Part shown: piece by piece, positions 35,185 to 46,004 of the stretch | How the letters are laid out: every line of letters starts with the position of its first letter | Numbering within the stretch: position 1 is the stretch's first letter | Assembly: GCF_000259505.1 (NCBI RefSeq) | Contig: NZ_AJMM01000008.1 | Location: 62,001 to 126,000 of the forward strand | Direction: 5' to 3' | From: Streptococcus sp. SK643 | GTDB lineage: Bacteria; Bacillota; Bacilli; Lactobacillales; Streptococcaceae | Length of the DNA stretch: 64,000 bases | Notes under the pieces: generated by a model | Seen by the model: only the letters and a program-made list of their open reading frames with translations | Database searches by the model: none | Told to the model about the DNA's origin: nothing | Made by a program: the position numbers and the translations under genes

Positions 35185-35207
35185 TAGAAAATTGGAAATT
35201 CTAATTT

Positions 35208-35537
35208 CTAAAATCCGAAAACAGGTCCATAAAGAATTAGTACGTGTTTGACATGCTCGTAATGGAATTTATCATAGTTTCGCCAAGCAGTGCGTGCTTG
35301 ATCGTTGAGTTTTAGGCTACCGAGGCCTATCAGAAGACTGGTACGTTGGTAAAATTTCTCAAGGTCAATTAAGATACTGTTATTCAACTTTTCCGCTTTT
35401 TTGAGCTCTTGTAGAGTAGTATTTAGCATCTCTTGTAGTCGAATATCATCTGCCGTACCCTGTTTGCAGCTTTGGAAACTTTTATTTAACTCGGATAGGA
35501 GTTGGGTAGCATTAGTAATGAGTTCTTTGTCTTCCAT
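35208..35537 (-). CDS. Small helical protein, unknown (bacteriocin-immunity-like)
   Basis: 109 residues, predicted all-helical, no signal or membrane segment. AGGAGG lies 8 nt before the ATG, so it is a genuine gene. Sequence begins MEDKELITNATQLLSELNKSF and ends KHVLILYGPVFGF. Size and helical layout recall enterocin A-type bacteriocin immunity proteins, but I recognise no firm motif. It is followed by the ABC-F leader, whose P1 starts right at its stop codon. Confidence 0.75.
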   Translation of the reverse strand: MEDKELITNATQLLSELNKSFQSCKQGTADDIRLQEMLNTTLQELKKAEKLNNSILIDLEKFYQRTSLLIGLGSLKLNDQARTAWRNYDKFHYEHVKHVLILYGPVFGF

Positions 35538-35706
35538 GTGAGCATCCTCCTTGCTCTGATATATTATTGCCTATAGTATAGCACTAAAAACTAAAAATGT
35601 CATAGTAAATATGTTAAAAAGTAAGAATTTTAATTACAAAGTTTGGAAGGTATGCTTGTAGGATTTTCATGGTATAATCAAGTGAGTAAATCTTTATGGA
35701 GGAAGT

Positions 35707-36249
35707 ATGAAATTAAATATTCAAGAAATTCGTAAGCAGTCTGAAGGCTTGCATTTTGAACAAACGTTAGACCTAGCCGCAGACCTGCGTGAACGCAATC
35801 AAGAAATTTTAGATGTAAAAGATATCCTTGCAGTTGGGAAAGTACAGTACGAAGACAGTATGTATTTCTTAGATTATCAACTATCTTATACCATTGTTCT
35901 TGCTTCAAGTCGCAGTATGGAGCCAGTTGAGTTGGCTGAATCTTATCCAGTCACAGAAGTTTTCATGGAAGGAGCAACCAACCAGCTAGATCAGGAAGTT
36001 TTAGACGATGATTTGGTCTTGCCTATCAAAAATGGAGAACTTGACCTTGCTGAGAGCGTGTCAGACAATATCCTACTAAACATTCCTATTAAGGTTTTGA
36101 CGGCTGAAGAAGAAGCTGGTAAAGGTTTTGTGTCAGGAAATGACTGGCAAATCATGACAGAAGAAGAATACCAAGCTCAACAAGCAGTTAAGAAAGAAGA
36201 AAACAGTCCTTTTGCTGGCTTACAAGGACTATTTGATGGAGACGAATAA
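35707..36249 (+). CDS. DUF177 (YceD-like) protein
   Basis: 180-residue member of the DUF177/YceD family, associated with 23S rRNA accumulation in plants and bacteria and usually placed before rpmF. Here it overlaps the start of nth by one base (TAATG) instead. Recognised from IQEIRKQSEGLHFEQTLDL, the acidic middle and VSDNILLNIPIKVLTAEEE. A TATAAT with extended TGG lies near 35672. The family's Cys residues are absent, as in many Firmicutes. Confidence 0.88.
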   Translation: MKLNIQEIRKQSEGLHFEQTLDLAADLRERNQEILDVKDILAVGKVQYEDSMYFLDYQLSYTIVLASSRSMEPVELAESYPVTEVFMEGATNQLDQEVLDDDLVLPIKNGELDLAESVSDNILLNIPIKVLTAEEEAGKGFVSGNDWQIMTEEEYQAQQAVKKEENSPFAGLQGLFDGDE

Positions 36250-36878
36250 TGGTCTTGTCAAAAAAACGAGCACGAAAGGTGCTAGAAGAAATCATTGCTC
36301 TTTTTCCCGATGCCAAGCCCAGTCTTGATTTTACCAATCATTTTGAACTCTTGGTTGCGGTCATGTTGTCAGCTCAGACAACGGATGCAGCGGTAAATAA
36401 GGCCACACCAGGTCTCTTTGCTGCCTTTCCAACGCCACAAGCCATGTCTGTTGCGACAGAGGGTGAGATTGCTTCACACATTTCTCGTCTAGGACTGTAT
36501 CGGAATAAGGCTAAATTCCTAAAAAAATGTGCTCAACAGTTACTAGACGACTTTGATGGTCAAGTTCCTCAAACACGTGAGGAATTAGAGAGTTTGGCAG
36601 GTGTTGGTCGCAAGACAGCTAATGTTGTCATGAGTGTAGGATTTGGGATTCCAGCCTTTGCAGTGGATACTCATGTGGAGCGTATTTGCAAACACCACGA
36701 TATCGTCAAAAAATCAGCGACACCGCTTGAGGTGGAAAAGCGTGTCATGGATATCTTGCCATCGGAGCAGTGGTTAGCAGCTCATCAGGCCATGATTTAT
36801 TTTGGAAGAGCCATTTGCCATCCTAAAAATCCAGAGTGTGACCAGTACCCACAGTTATATGATTTTAGCAATTTATAA
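36249..36878 (+). CDS. nth: Endonuclease III-like DNA glycosylase with incomplete Fe-S motif
   Basis: Base-excision repair glycosylase/AP lyase for oxidised pyrimidines, 209 residues. The helix-hairpin-helix LESLAGVGRKTANVV carries the catalytic K122, and D140 in AFAVDTHVERI is the second catalytic residue. The C-terminal [4Fe-4S] motif C-x6-C-x2-C-x5-C is broken: C190 and C197 remain, but the other two positions are Y200 and F206. It cannot bind a normal cluster, so it is either cluster-free or altered. From memory the streptococcal orthologues end alike; that should be checked. Coupled to the DUF177 gene. Confidence 0.93.
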   Translation: MVLSKKRARKVLEEIIALFPDAKPSLDFTNHFELLVAVMLSAQTTDAAVNKATPGLFAAFPTPQAMSVATEGEIASHISRLGLYRNKAKFLKKCAQQLLDDFDGQVPQTREELESLAGVGRKTANVVMSVGFGIPAFAVDTHVERICKHHDIVKKSATPLEVEKRVMDILPSEQWLAAHQAMIYFGRAICHPKNPECDQYPQLYDFSNL

Positions 36879-36901
36879 GATGGGGGTTCAAAAGTTTTTG
36901 C

Positions 36902-36930
36902 TTGATTTTAGGCTCGCTTTATGCTATAGT
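36902..36930 (+). promoter_or_regulatory. Promoter of the pyr operon
   Basis: TTGATT (36902-36907), 17-nt spacer, TATAGT (36925-36930) with extended TGC. Confidence 0.8.
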
Positions 36931-36949
36931 ATTTGATAATTAAATATTC

Positions 36950-37610
<661 letters not shown>

Positions 37611-37628
37611 AAAGCTAAAGGAGTAGCC

Positions 37629-38552
37629 ATGTCAGAAAATCAACAAGTATTGAACCATGTGGTGTCCATGGAAGATCTCACTGTCGATCAAGTGATGAAA
37701 TTGATCAAGCGAGGAATTGAGTTTAAAAACGGAGCTCAGCTTCCTTATGAAGACCATCCGATTGTTTCCAATCTTTTCTTTGAAGATTCTACACGGACGC
37801 ATAAGTCCTTTGAAGTGGCAGAGATTAAACTGGGATTGGAACGACTTGACTTTGATGTGAAGACGAGCTCGGTTAATAAGGGTGAGACACTTTACGATAC
37901 CATTTTGACTCTGTCTGCTTTAGGAGTGGATGTCTGTGTGATTCGCCACCCAGAAGTTGACTACTACAGAGAGTTAATTGCTAGTCCCACGATTACGACT
38001 TCCATCATCAATGGTGGAGATGGTTCGGGCCAACACCCTAGCCAGAGCTTGCTTGATTTGATGACCATTTATGAGGAATTTGGCCACTTTGAGGGTCTCA
38101 AGGTTGCGATTGCAGGTGACTTGGACCACTCACGTGTTGCCAAATCCAATATGCAGATTTTGAAACGCTTGGGAGCTGAACTCTTTTTCGCTGGACCTGA
38201 GGAGTGGAGAAGTCAAGAGTTTGCAGACTATGGACAGTTTGTAACTATTGATGAAATCATTGATCAGGTTGATGTTATGATGTTCCTGCGAGTTCAGCAT
38301 GAACGCCATGAGAGTGGAACTGTTTTTTCAAAAGAAAGCTACCATGCTCAACATGGTTTGAATCAAGAACGTTATGATCGCTTGAAAGAAAGAGCAATCC
38401 TCATGCATCCAGCTCCAGTTAATCGTGATGTAGAAATCGCAGACCACTTGGTTGAAGCGCCTAAATCACGGATTGTCCAACAAATGACCAATGGTGTCTT
38501 TGTCAGAATGGCAATCTTAGAATCGGTTCTGGCAAGTAGAAAAAAGAATTAG
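37629..38552 (+). CDS. pyrB: Aspartate carbamoyltransferase catalytic chain
   Basis: Condenses aspartate and carbamoyl phosphate, the committed step of pyrimidine synthesis. 307 residues. Carbamoyl-phosphate motif [28 protein letters not shown] and [11 protein letters not shown] are as expected. 18 nt after pyrR. No regulatory pyrI is needed in this lineage. Confidence 0.98.
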   Translation: MSENQQVLNHVVSMEDLTVDQVMKLIKRGIEFKNGAQLPYEDHPIVSNLFFEDSTRTHKSFEVAEIKLGLERLDFDVKTSSVNKGETLYDTILTLSALGVDVCVIRHPEVDYYRELIASPTITTSIINGGDGSGQHPSQSLLDLMTIYEEFGHFEGLKVAIAGDLDHSRVAKSNMQILKRLGAELFFAGPEEWRSQEFADYGQFVTIDEIIDQVDVMMFLRVQHERHESGTVFSKESYHAQHGLNQERYDRLKERAILMHPAPVNRDVEIADHLVEAPKSRIVQQMTNGVFVRMAILESVLASRKKN

Positions 38553-38601
38553 AACACAAGACGTTAAAAGACGCCTGTGAGCGTCCACGAGAGGTGAAAA
38601 T

Positions 38602-39681
38602 ATGACAAAAAGACTTCTAGTACTAGAAGATGGCACAGTTTTTGAAGGTAAGGCCTTCGGAGCAGATATTGATGTAACAGGCGAAATCGTCTTTAATACA
38701 GGGATGACCGGCTACCAAGAATCCATTACGGACCAGTCTTATAATGGACAAATCTTGACCTTTACTTATCCTTTGGTGGGAAATTATGGAATTAACCGTG
38801 ATGACTACGAATCCATTATTCCAACTTGTAAGGGAGTTGTGGTTTTTGAAGAAGCACGTAGAGCAAGCAACTGGCGCAACCAAATGACGCTGGATGAATT
38901 TTTGAAAGCCAAGAAAATTCCAGGTATTTCAGGGATTGATACGCGCGCTCTTACCAAGATTATCCGTAAGCATGGTACTATGCGTGCAACCTTGACCCAT
39001 GTTGGGGACAGTATGGACCATGTGACTGACCAGCTCCAAGCAACAGTATTGCCGACAGACAATATTAAGCAGGTTTCTACTAAAACATCCTATCCAGCTC
39101 CAGGAGTTGGTTTGAGCGTGGTGTTAGTGGACTTTGGTCTCAAGCATTCAATCTTGCGTGAACTTTCTAAGCGTAACTGTAACGTGACGGTTGTGCCTTA
39201 TTCAACAACGGCTGAAGAAATTCTCCATCTCAATCCTGACGGAGTGATGTTGTCAAACGGTCCAGGTAACCCAGAAGATGTTCCGGCTGCACTCGATATG
39301 ATTCGTAGTGTTCAAGGAAAAATTCCAATTTTTGGGATTTGTATGGGTCACCAACTCTTTGCCATGGCTAATGGTGCCAAGACTTATAAAATGAAGTTTG
39401 GACACCGTGGATTTAACCATGCAGTACGTGAAATTGCAACAGGTCGTGTAGACTTTACCAGTCAAAACCATGGTTATGCAGTTAGTCGAGAAGATTTGCC
39501 AGAACACTTGATTATAACTCATGAAGAAATTAATGATAAGACGGTTGAAGGTGTTCGCCACAAATACCAACCAGCCTTCTCTGTGCAATACCATCCAGAT
39601 GCTGCTCCAGGTCCACACGACGCAAGCTACTTATTTGACGAGTTTATCGAGATGATGGAAGCTTTTAAACAATCAAATTAA
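38602..39681 (+). CDS. carA: Carbamoyl-phosphate synthase small chain
   Basis: Glutaminase subunit that feeds ammonia to CarB. 359 residues. N-terminal CPSase_sm domain ([25 protein letters not shown]) and C-terminal class I amidotransferase with nucleophile C247 in [10 protein letters not shown]. The triad His is H331 in [10 protein letters not shown]; the third residue is Asp (D333) where Glu is usual. The spacer to carB is 447 nt instead of the usual few bases and is filled with hairpins. Confidence 0.97.
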   Translation: MTKRLLVLEDGTVFEGKAFGADIDVTGEIVFNTGMTGYQESITDQSYNGQILTFTYPLVGNYGINRDDYESIIPTCKGVVVFEEARRASNWRNQMTLDEFLKAKKIPGISGIDTRALTKIIRKHGTMRATLTHVGDSMDHVTDQLQATVLPTDNIKQVSTKTSYPAPGVGLSVVLVDFGLKHSILRELSKRNCNVTVVPYSTTAEEILHLNPDGVMLSNGPGNPEDVPAALDMIRSVQGKIPIFGICMGHQLFAMANGAKTYKMKFGHRGFNHAVREIATGRVDFTSQNHGYAVSREDLPEHLIITHEEINDKTVEGVRHKYQPAFSVQYHPDAAPGPHDASYLFDEFIEMMEAFKQSN

Positions 39682-39723
39682 GAACGAGTAAAAGCTTGTC
39701 GGAGAATTTATGTAACTGAACAC

Positions 39724-39818
39724 GGACGGAAAGCTCGGAATTTAGAGAAACCAATTTGGATTGTCAATCCTTCCTTGGTTTCCTAAAATTCAATCGCTTT
39801 CTATTCGTCCTTTGTATC
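39724..39818 (+). repeat. Covarying stem-loop element, copy 1
   Basis: Helix 1 GGAAAGC/GCTTTC (39728-39734 with 39796-39801); helix 2 GAATTT/AAATTC (39738-39743 with 39786-39791); internal loop AGAG opposite CCTA (39744-39747, 39782-39785); helix 3 AAACCAA/TTGGTTT; apical hairpin GGATT-GTC-AATCC (39758-39770). Ends in TTTGTATC (39811-39818), then 7 nt, then ATG-GCA-ACC-TGA. Confidence 0.75.
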
Positions 39819-40022
39819 TTATTTAATGGCAACCTGAGAGTTGCCAAATAGAAATGCAGGTCGTTTCTTTTAGTCGCTATCAGGCGAACTAAAAACTCCC
39901 TGCACTAGATTTTTTACCGAAAAGTATCGTTTCGCTAAAAAATCGTCGGAGAATTTATTTAATGTCGCCCTGAGAGGCGACGAATAGAAAGGAGAAGATA
40001 CATTGTTCGCGGAAGTGAACAC

Positions 40023-40121
40023 GCCCTAAGAACTGTGTGAAAAAGATAAACATCGTCTTGACGCTGAAGGCGTCTGCACCGAGTTTCCTATTTTCACTGG
40101 GTTCTTTACGGGCTTTGTATC
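40023..40121 (+). repeat. Covarying stem-loop element, copy 2 (abuts carB)
   Basis: Outer GCCC/GGGC; helix 1 AAGAAC/GTTCTT (40028-40033 with 40101-40106); 3-nt loops TGT and TGG; helix 2 GTGAAAA/TTTTCAC (40037-40043 with 40091-40097); internal loop AGAT/CCTA; helix 3 AAAC..TCG/CGA-GTTT; apical GACGC/GCGTC (40060-40064, 40070-40074). Ends TTTGTATC at 40121; carB ATG is 7 nt on. Confidence 0.8.
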
Positions 40122-40128
40122 ATAAACT

Positions 40129-43100
40129 ATGCCTAAACGTACTGATATTCAAAAAATTATGGTGATTGGTTCTGGTCCGATTATTATTGGTCAGGCTGCT
40201 GAGTTTGACTACGCGGGGACCCAAGCTTGTTTGTCTTTGAAAGAGGAAGGGTATGAGGTTGTTTTGGTGAACTCAAACCCTGCGACTATCATGACGGATA
40301 AAGAAATTGCAGACAAGGTTTACATCGAACCGATTACACTTGAGTTTGTGACACGTATTCTCCGTAAGGAGCGTCCTGACGCCTTGCTGCCAACCCTTGG
40401 CGGACAAACTGGTCTTAATATGGCTATGGAATTGTCTAAGAATGGGATTTTGGATGAGCTAGGAGTGGAACTTCTAGGGACAAAATTATCTGCTATTGAC
40501 CAAGCTGAGGACCGTGATCTCTTTAAACAGTTGATGGAAGAGTTAGAACAACCCATTCCAGAATCTGAAATTGTAAACACTGTTGAAGAAGCAGTAGCAT
40601 TTGCTGCAACTATTGGATACCCAGTCATTGTCCGCCCAGCCTTTACCCTAGGTGGTACTGGTGGTGGTATGTGTGCCAATGAGGAAGAATTGCGTGAAAT
40701 CGCTGAAAATGGTTTGAAATTGTCACCTGTTACCCAATGTTTGATTGAGCGTTCTATTGCTGGTTTCAAGGAAATCGAATACGAAGTGATGCGTGACTCA
40801 GCTGACAATGCTCTTGTCGTATGTAACATGGAAAACTTTGACCCAGTTGGGATTCACACAGGGGATTCCATCGTATTTGCCCCAGCGCAAACTATGTCAG
40901 ACTATGAAAACCAAATGCTTCGTGACGCGAGCTTGAGCATTATTCGTGCCCTCAAGATTGAAGGAGGATGTAACGTTCAGCTTGCGCTTGACCCCCATAG
41001 CTTTAAGTATTATGTTATCGAAGTAAACCCTCGTGTATCGCGTTCGTCAGCCCTTGCCTCTAAAGCGACAGGTTACCCAATTGCTAAATTGGCTGCTAAG
41101 ATTGCAGTTGGTCTGACCTTGGATGAGGTAATTAACCCCGTTACAGGTTCAACTTACGCTATGTTTGAACCAGCCCTTGACTATGTTGTTGCTAAGATTC
41201 CTCGTTTCCCATTTGACAAATTTGAAAAGGGCGAGCGCCGTCTTGGAACACAGATGAAGGCGACTGGAGAAGTTATGGCTATCGGTCGTAATATCGAAGA
41301 ATCTCTTCTTAAGGCTTGTCGCTCACTTGAAATTGGTGTGCATCATAATGAAATTCCAGAACTTTCTAGTGTTTCAGATGATGCTTTGATTGAAAAGGTT
41401 GTCAAGGCCCAAGATGACCGTCTCTTCTATGTGTCAGAAGCAATTCGCCGTGGTTATACACCAGAGGAAATCGCTGAGCTTACAAAAATTGATATCTTTT
41501 ACCTTGATAAACTCTTGCATATCTTTGAAATTGAGCAGGAGTTGGGTGCCCATCCACAAGATCTAGAAGTTTTGAAAACAGCCAAACTCAATGGTTTCTC
41601 AGACCGTAAGATTGCGGAATTATGGAAAACGACAGCAGACCAAGTTCGCCAACTTCGTTTGGAAAACAAGATTGTCCCAGTTTACAAGATGGTTGATACC
41701 TGTGCGGCAGAATTTGACTCTGAAACACCATATTTCTATTCAACCTATGGTTGGGAAAATGAGTCTATCAAGTCTGATAAGGAATCAGTTCTAGTCCTAG
41801 GTTCGGGTCCAATCCGTATCGGTCAAGGGGTTGAGTTTGATTACGCAACTGTTCACTCGGTTAAGGCTATCCAGGCTGCTGGCTACGAAGCCATCATCAT
41901 GAACTCAAACCCAGAGACCGTTTCTACAGACTTCTCTGTATCAGATAAGCTTTACTTTGAGCCATTGACATTCGAAGATGTTATGAATGTTATTGACTTG
42001 GAGCAACCAAAAGGTGTTATTGTTCAGTTCGGTGGTCAAACAGCTATCAACCTAGCTGAGCCATTGGCTAAAGCAGGTGTGACTATTCTTGGTACGCAAG
42101 TAGCTGACCTAGACCGTGCGGAAGACCGTGACCTCTTCGAGCAAGCTCTAAAAGATTTGGATATTCCACAGCCACCAGGACAAACGGCTACCAATGAAGA
42201 AGAAGCAGTTCTTGCAGCTCGCAAGATTGGCTTCCCAGTTCTTGTCCGCCCATCTTATGTACTTGGTGGACGTGCCATGGAAATCGTTGAAAACGAAGAA
42301 GACCTTCGTTCTTATATGCGTACTGCGGTTAAGGCAAGTCCAGACCACCCTGTTCTTGTTGACTCTTATATCGTCGGACAAGAGTGTGAAGTCGATGCCA
42401 TTTCAGACGGACAAAACGTTCTCATCCCTGGTATCATGGAGCATATCGAACGTGCCGGTGTCCACTCAGGTGACTCAATGGCTGTTTACCCACCACAAAC
42501 CTTGTCGCAAAAGGTGCAAGAAACAATCGCAGACTATACTAAACGCCTAGCAATCGGTCTTAACTGCCTTGGAATGATGAACATCCAGTTTGTCATCAAG
42601 AATGAAAAAGTCTATGTTATCGAGGTCAATCCACGTGCCAGCCGTACGGTTCCATTCCTTTCTAAAGTGACCAATATCCCTATGGCTCAAGTAGCAACCA
42701 AGCTCATTCTTGGTCAAAAACTTGAAGAACTTGGCTACCAAGATGGACTTTACCCTGAAAGCACCCGCGTTCATATCAAGGCACCTGTCTTCTCCTTTAC
42801 CAAACTAGCTAAGGTAGACAGCTTACTTGGTCCTGAAATGAAGTCAACAGGTGAAGTTATGGGTTCTGATACTACTTTGGAAAAAGCTCTCTATAAAGCT
42901 TTTGAAGCTTCTTACTTACACTTGCCAACATTTGGTAATGTTGTATTTACCATTGCTGATGATGCCAAAGAAGAAGCCTTGGACTTGGCTCGTCGTTTCC
43001 AAAATATTGGCTATGGAATCCTCGCGACAGAAGGGACAGCAGCCTTCTTTGCTAGTCATGGATTGCAAGCCCAACCTGTTGGTAAGATTGGTGATGACGA

Positions 43101-43305
43101 TAAGGATATTCCAAGCTTTGTTCGTAAAGGAAGAATTCAAGCAATCATAAATACAGTTGGTACCAAACGTACAGCTGACGAAGACGGAGAGCAAATCCGT
43201 CGTTCAGCCATTGAACACGGAGTACCCCTCTTCACAGCCCTAGATACAGCTAATGCCATGCTTAAAGTATTGGAAAGCCGTAGTTTTGTTACAGAAGCAA
43301 TCTAA
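40129..43305 (+). CDS. carB: Carbamoyl-phosphate synthase large chain
   Basis: Makes carbamoyl phosphate from bicarbonate, ammonia and two ATP for pyrimidine and arginine synthesis. 1058 residues, the Gram-positive length. Two ATP-grasp halves, each opening with a similar motif ([21 protein letters not shown] and [20 protein letters not shown]), and a C-terminal MGS-like allosteric domain. The start ATG at 40129 has no adjacent Shine-Dalgarno: AAAGGAG is at 39988-39994, on the other side of two hairpins. Protein normal. Confidence 0.98.
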   Translation: MPKRTDIQKIMVIGSGPIIIGQAAEFDYAGTQACLSLKEEGYEVVLVNSNPATIMTDKEIADKVYIEPITLEFVTRILRKERPDALLPTLGGQTGLNMAMELSKNGILDELGVELLGTKLSAIDQAEDRDLFKQLMEELEQPIPESEIVNTVEEAVAFAATIGYPVIVRPAFTLGGTGGGMCANEEELREIAENGLKLSPVTQCLIERSIAGFKEIEYEVMRDSADNALVVCNMENFDPVGIHTGDSIVFAPAQTMSDYENQMLRDASLSIIRALKIEGGCNVQLALDPHSFKYYVIEVNPRVSRSSALASKATGYPIAKLAAKIAVGLTLDEVINPVTGSTYAMFEPALDYVVAKIPRFPFDKFEKGERRLGTQMKATGEVMAIGRNIEESLLKACRSLEIGVHHNEIPELSSVSDDALIEKVVKAQDDRLFYVSEAIRRGYTPEEIAELTKIDIFYLDKLLHIFEIEQELGAHPQDLEVLKTAKLNGFSDRKIAELWKTTADQVRQLRLENKIVPVYKMVDTCAAEFDSETPYFYSTYGWENESIKSDKESVLVLGSGPIRIGQGVEFDYATVHSVKAIQAAGYEAIIMNSNPETVSTDFSVSDKLYFEPLTFEDVMNVIDLEQPKGVIVQFGGQTAINLAEPLAKAGVTILGTQVADLDRAEDRDLFEQALKDLDIPQPPGQTATNEEEAVLAARKIGFPVLVRPSYVLGGRAMEIVENEEDLRSYMRTAVKASPDHPVLVDSYIVGQECEVDAISDGQNVLIPGIMEHIERAGVHSGDSMAVYPPQTLSQKVQETIADYTKRLAIGLNCLGMMNIQFVIKNEKVYVIEVNPRASRTVPFLSKVTNIPMAQVATKLILGQKLEELGYQDGLYPESTRVHIKAPVFSFTKLAKVDSLLGPEMKSTGEVMGSDTTLEKALYKAFEASYLHLPTFGNVVFTIADDAKEEALDLARRFQNIGYGILATEGTAAFFASHGLQAQPVGKIGDDDKDIPSFVRKGRIQAIINTVGTKRTADEDGEQIRRSAIEHGVPLFTALDTANAMLKVLESRSFVTEAI

Positions 43306-43313
43306 AGTTACAG

Positions 43314-43343
43314 AAAGAGAAGATGTAAATGTCTTCTCTTTTT
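43314..43343 (+). terminator. Terminator of the pyr operon
   Basis: AAAGAGAAGA (43314-43323) pairs with TCTTCTCTTT (43332-43341), followed by Ts. Confidence 0.9.
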
Positions 43344-43644
43344 GTAGATTGGATAAAAATATTTCTTAGTCACTATGTTGGATTTTGTTATTTGATTCAT
43401 ATGAAGATAAAATTAAGACTTTAATGAGTTCATAAATGAGCTGATGCAATTCTCTATCAGGCGGATTTATTTAATAGTAAAATAGCTTTTTTTATAAAAA
43501 AGAGGTCAAGTTAAAATAGAAATGCATGTCGCAGTTGTTGTAAATTTTTTAAACTGATATCACTAAAACAGGCTATTCAAGTTGGACTACTGTAATGATC
43601 CAAAATATGATATAATGGAAAGGATAGATAGAATCGAGGATATT
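43344..43644. other. AT-rich spacer before cshB
   Basis: About 300 nt. Apart from the cshB promoter (extended -10 TGATATAAT, TATAAT at 43611-43616, no convincing -35) I see no gene, repeat or structure. Confidence 0.5.
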
Positions 43645-44988
43645 ATGTCATTTAGTAAATTTCAATTTAAAAATTATATTAATGAAGCTCTGGAGGAGTT
43701 GAAATTCATTACTCCTACAGAGGTTCAAGAGAAGTTAATTCCCATTGTTCTAGCTGGGCGAGACTTAGTCGGCGAATCAAAAACAGGGTCTGGGAAAACC
43801 CATACTTTCTTATTACCAATTTTTCAGCAATTAGATGAATCTAGCGATAGTGTACAGGCAGTGATTACGGCTCCAAGTCGCGAGTTGGCAACTCAAATTT
43901 ATCAAGCTGCTCGTCAGATAGCAAGTCATTCCGAAGTAGAAGTACGGGTTGTGAATTATGTGGGTGGTACAGATAAGGCTCGTCAGATAGATAAACTAGC
44001 TAGCAATCAGCCCCATATTGTCATCGGGACTCCAGGTCGTATTTATGATTTGGTTAAATCAGGAGATTTAGCTATTCACAAGGCTAAGACCTTTGTGGTC
44101 GATGAAGCAGATATGACCTTGGATATGGGATTCTTAGAAACGGTCGATAAGATTGCCGGAAGCCTTCCAAAAGATTTGCAATTTATGGTTTTCTCAGCAA
44201 CAATTCCCCAAAAATTGCAACCATTTTTGAAAAAATATTTGTCAAATCCTGTCATGGAGAAAATCAAGACAAAGACGGTTATTTCTGATACCATTGATAA
44301 CTGGTTGATTTCGACCAAGGGACGAGATAAGAATGCTCACATTTACCAGTTGACTCAGTTGATGCAACCATATTTGGCAATGATTTTTGTCAATACAAAG
44401 ACGCGGGCGGATGAGTTGCATGCTTACTTGACGGCTCAAGGACTAAAGGTAGCTAAGATTCATGGGGATATTGCCCCTCGTGAACGCAAACGTATCATGA
44501 ATCAGGTGAAAAATCTTGATTTTGAGTATATTGTTGCAACAGATTTGGCTGCGCGTGGAATTGATATAGAAGGTGTTAGCCATGTCATCAATGATGCCAT
44601 TCCACAAGATTTATCTTTCTTTGTTCACCGTGTTGGACGAACTGGGCGCAATGGCTTGCCTGGTACAGCAATTACCCTTTATCAACCAAGTGACGACTCA
44701 GATATTCGTGAGTTGGAGAAGCTGGGAATAAAATTCACTCCTAAGATGGTCAAAGATGGGGAATTTCAAGATACCTATGACCGTGATCGTCGTGTTAACC
44801 GTGAGAAGAAGCAAGATAAACTTGACATTGAGATGATTGGTCTGGTCAAAAAGAAAAAGAAAAAAGTGAAACCAGGCTATAAGAAGAAAATTCAGTGGGC
44901 AGTGGATGAAAAACGTCGTAAAACCAAACGTGCAGAAAATCGAGCGCGTGGACGTGCAGAGCGTAAAGCTAAACGACAAACATTTTAA
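43645..44988 (+). CDS. cshB: DEAD-box RNA helicase, CshB-like
   Basis: ATP-dependent RNA helicase for cold adaptation and RNA or ribosome processing. 447 residues from the ATG at 43645 behind GAGGA. Q motif PTEVQ, Walker A TGSGKT (47-52), APSRELATQ, TPGR, DEAD at 153-156, SAT and the C-terminal ARGIDIEGVSHVI with HRVGRTGR. The tail is very rich in Lys/Arg (VKKKKKKVKPGYKKK, RGRAERKAKRQ), which helps RNA binding. The divergent linker ISDTIDNWLISTKGRDK is like Bacillus CshB rather than CshA. Name is by resemblance. Confidence 0.9.
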   Translation: MSFSKFQFKNYINEALEELKFITPTEVQEKLIPIVLAGRDLVGESKTGSGKTHTFLLPIFQQLDESSDSVQAVITAPSRELATQIYQAARQIASHSEVEVRVVNYVGGTDKARQIDKLASNQPHIVIGTPGRIYDLVKSGDLAIHKAKTFVVDEADMTLDMGFLETVDKIAGSLPKDLQFMVFSATIPQKLQPFLKKYLSNPVMEKIKTKTVISDTIDNWLISTKGRDKNAHIYQLTQLMQPYLAMIFVNTKTRADELHAYLTAQGLKVAKIHGDIAPRERKRIMNQVKNLDFEYIVATDLAARGIDIEGVSHVINDAIPQDLSFFVHRVGRTGRNGLPGTAITLYQPSDDSDIRELEKLGIKFTPKMVKDGEFQDTYDRDRRVNREKKQDKLDIEMIGLVKKKKKKVKPGYKKKIQWAVDEKRRKTKRAENRARGRAERKAKRQTF

Positions 44989-45021
44989 TAATTTCATTTC
45001 TTCAATTGAACTGTTGAAAAA

Positions 45022-45049
45022 ACAAAAAGCTCGTAAAGGGCTTTTTCTT
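45022..45049 (+). terminator. Terminator after cshB
   Basis: AAAAAGC and GCTTTTT arms around TCGTAAAGG, followed by T-rich sequence. Confidence 0.75.
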
Positions 45050-45146
45050 ATAGTTTGAAACTATAGGATGACCTAGTCAAGAAGTGTTAGAGCTACATTC
45101 TATTTTTTGGTATAATTAAAGATATTTGTAAGGAAAGAGAAATAAT

Positions 45147-46004
45147 ATGACACAGATAATTGACGGGAAAACTCTTGCTGCTAAATTGCAGGGGCAGTTG
45201 GCTGAAAAGACTGCAAAACTAAAGGAAGAAACAGGCCTAGTCCCTGGTTTGGTAGTGATTTTGGTTGGGGACAATCCTGCTAGCCAAGTCTATGTTCGCA
45301 ACAAGGAGCGCTCAGCCCTTGCGGCAGGATTTCGTAGTGAAGTTGTTCGAGTTCCTGAAACAATCACACAAAACCAATTGTTAGATCTGATTGCCAACTA
45401 CAATCAAGATCCAGCGTGGCATGGGATTTTGGTTCAGTTGCCTTTACCCAAACATATCGATGAAGAGGTAGTTTTGTTAGCCATTGATCCAGAAAAGGAT
45501 GTAGATGGTTTTCATCCGCTAAACATGGGGCGTCTCTGGTCTGGGCATCCAGTTATGATTCCTTCAACACCTGCAGGAATTATGGAAATGTTTCATGAAT
45601 ATGGGATTGACTTGGAAGGTAAAAATGCGGTTGTTATTGGTCGCTCAAACATTGTTGGGAAACCCATGGCCCAGCTTCTGTTGGCCAAGAATGCGACAGT
45701 GACCTTGACCCATTCACGTACTCATAATCTTGCTAAAGTAGCATCGAAAGCAGATATCCTTGTTGTAGCAATCGGCCGTGCCAAGTTTGTGACTGCTGAC
45801 TTTGTCAAACCAGGTGCGGTTGTCATTGACGTTGGGATGAACCGCGACGAAAAAGGGAAGCTCTGTGGGGATGTCGATTATGATGCTGTTGCACCACTTG
45901 CTAGCCATATCACACCAGTTCCTGGTGGTGTTGGTCCTATGACCATTACCATGCTCATGGAGCAGACCTACCAAGCTGCAGTTAGGACATTGAACAAGAG
46001 ATGA
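45147..46004 (+). CDS. folD: Bifunctional methylene-THF dehydrogenase/cyclohydrolase
   Basis: NADP-dependent one-carbon enzyme converting 5,10-methylene-THF to 10-formyl-THF. 285 residues. Conserved [17 protein letters not shown] (with the YxxxK catalytic pair), [20 protein letters not shown], the NADP motif [16 protein letters not shown] and [12 protein letters not shown]. Stands alone between cshB and bgaA. Confidence 0.98.
   Translation: MTQIIDGKTLAAKLQGQLAEKTAKLKEETGLVPGLVVILVGDNPASQVYVRNKERSALAAGFRSEVVRVPETITQNQLLDLIANYNQDPAWHGILVQLPLPKHIDEEVVLLAIDPEKDVDGFHPLNMGRLWSGHPVMIPSTPAGIMEMFHEYGIDLEGKNAVVIGRSNIVGKPMAQLLLAKNATVTLTHSRTHNLAKVASKADILVVAIGRAKFVTADFVKPGAVVIDVGMNRDEKGKLCGDVDYDAVAPLASHITPVPGGVGPMTITMLMEQTYQAAVRTLNKR

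Larger units (their letters stand above)
34838..35207 (-). promoter_or_regulatory. Regulatory leader of the ABC-F gene
   Basis: 370 nt without a gene, read on the minus strand. In order: promoter P1 (TTGACA, 17 nt, TAGGAT), a three-codon reading frame with GGAGG, an overlapping terminator hairpin, a second promoter P2 (TTGTCT, plus 35067-35072; 17 nt; TATACT, plus 35044-35049) with an inverted repeat TACTAGA/TCTAGTA (35031-35047) beside it, a degraded BOX repeat, and a second terminator hairpin just before the gene. This is the layout of ribosome-sensing attenuation known for drug-inducible ABC-F and erm genes. The elements are visible; inducibility is inference. Confidence 0.7.
39682..40128 (+). 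repeat. Chain of stem-loops filling the carA-carB spacer
   Basis: 447 nt without a gene. In order: GGAG plus a start-stop ATGTAA (39701-39715); element copy 1 (39724-39818); hairpin GGCAAC/GTTGCC with loop CTGAGA (39828-39845); hairpin TGCAGG..TTTTAGT/..ACTAAAA..CCTGCA (39855-39904); hairpin GATTTTTTA/TAAAAAATC (39908-39944); GGAG and hairpin GTCGCC/GGCGAC with loop CTGAGA (39948-39981); AAAGGAG (39988-39994); small hairpin TGTTC/GAACA (40003-40021); element copy 2 (40023-40121). None has a terminator T-run. Confidence 0.8.

Noticed and set aside
39682-40128. Stem-loops in the carA-carB spacer as terminators
   Set aside because: None is followed by a T-run, and carB must be transcribed from the pyr promoter.
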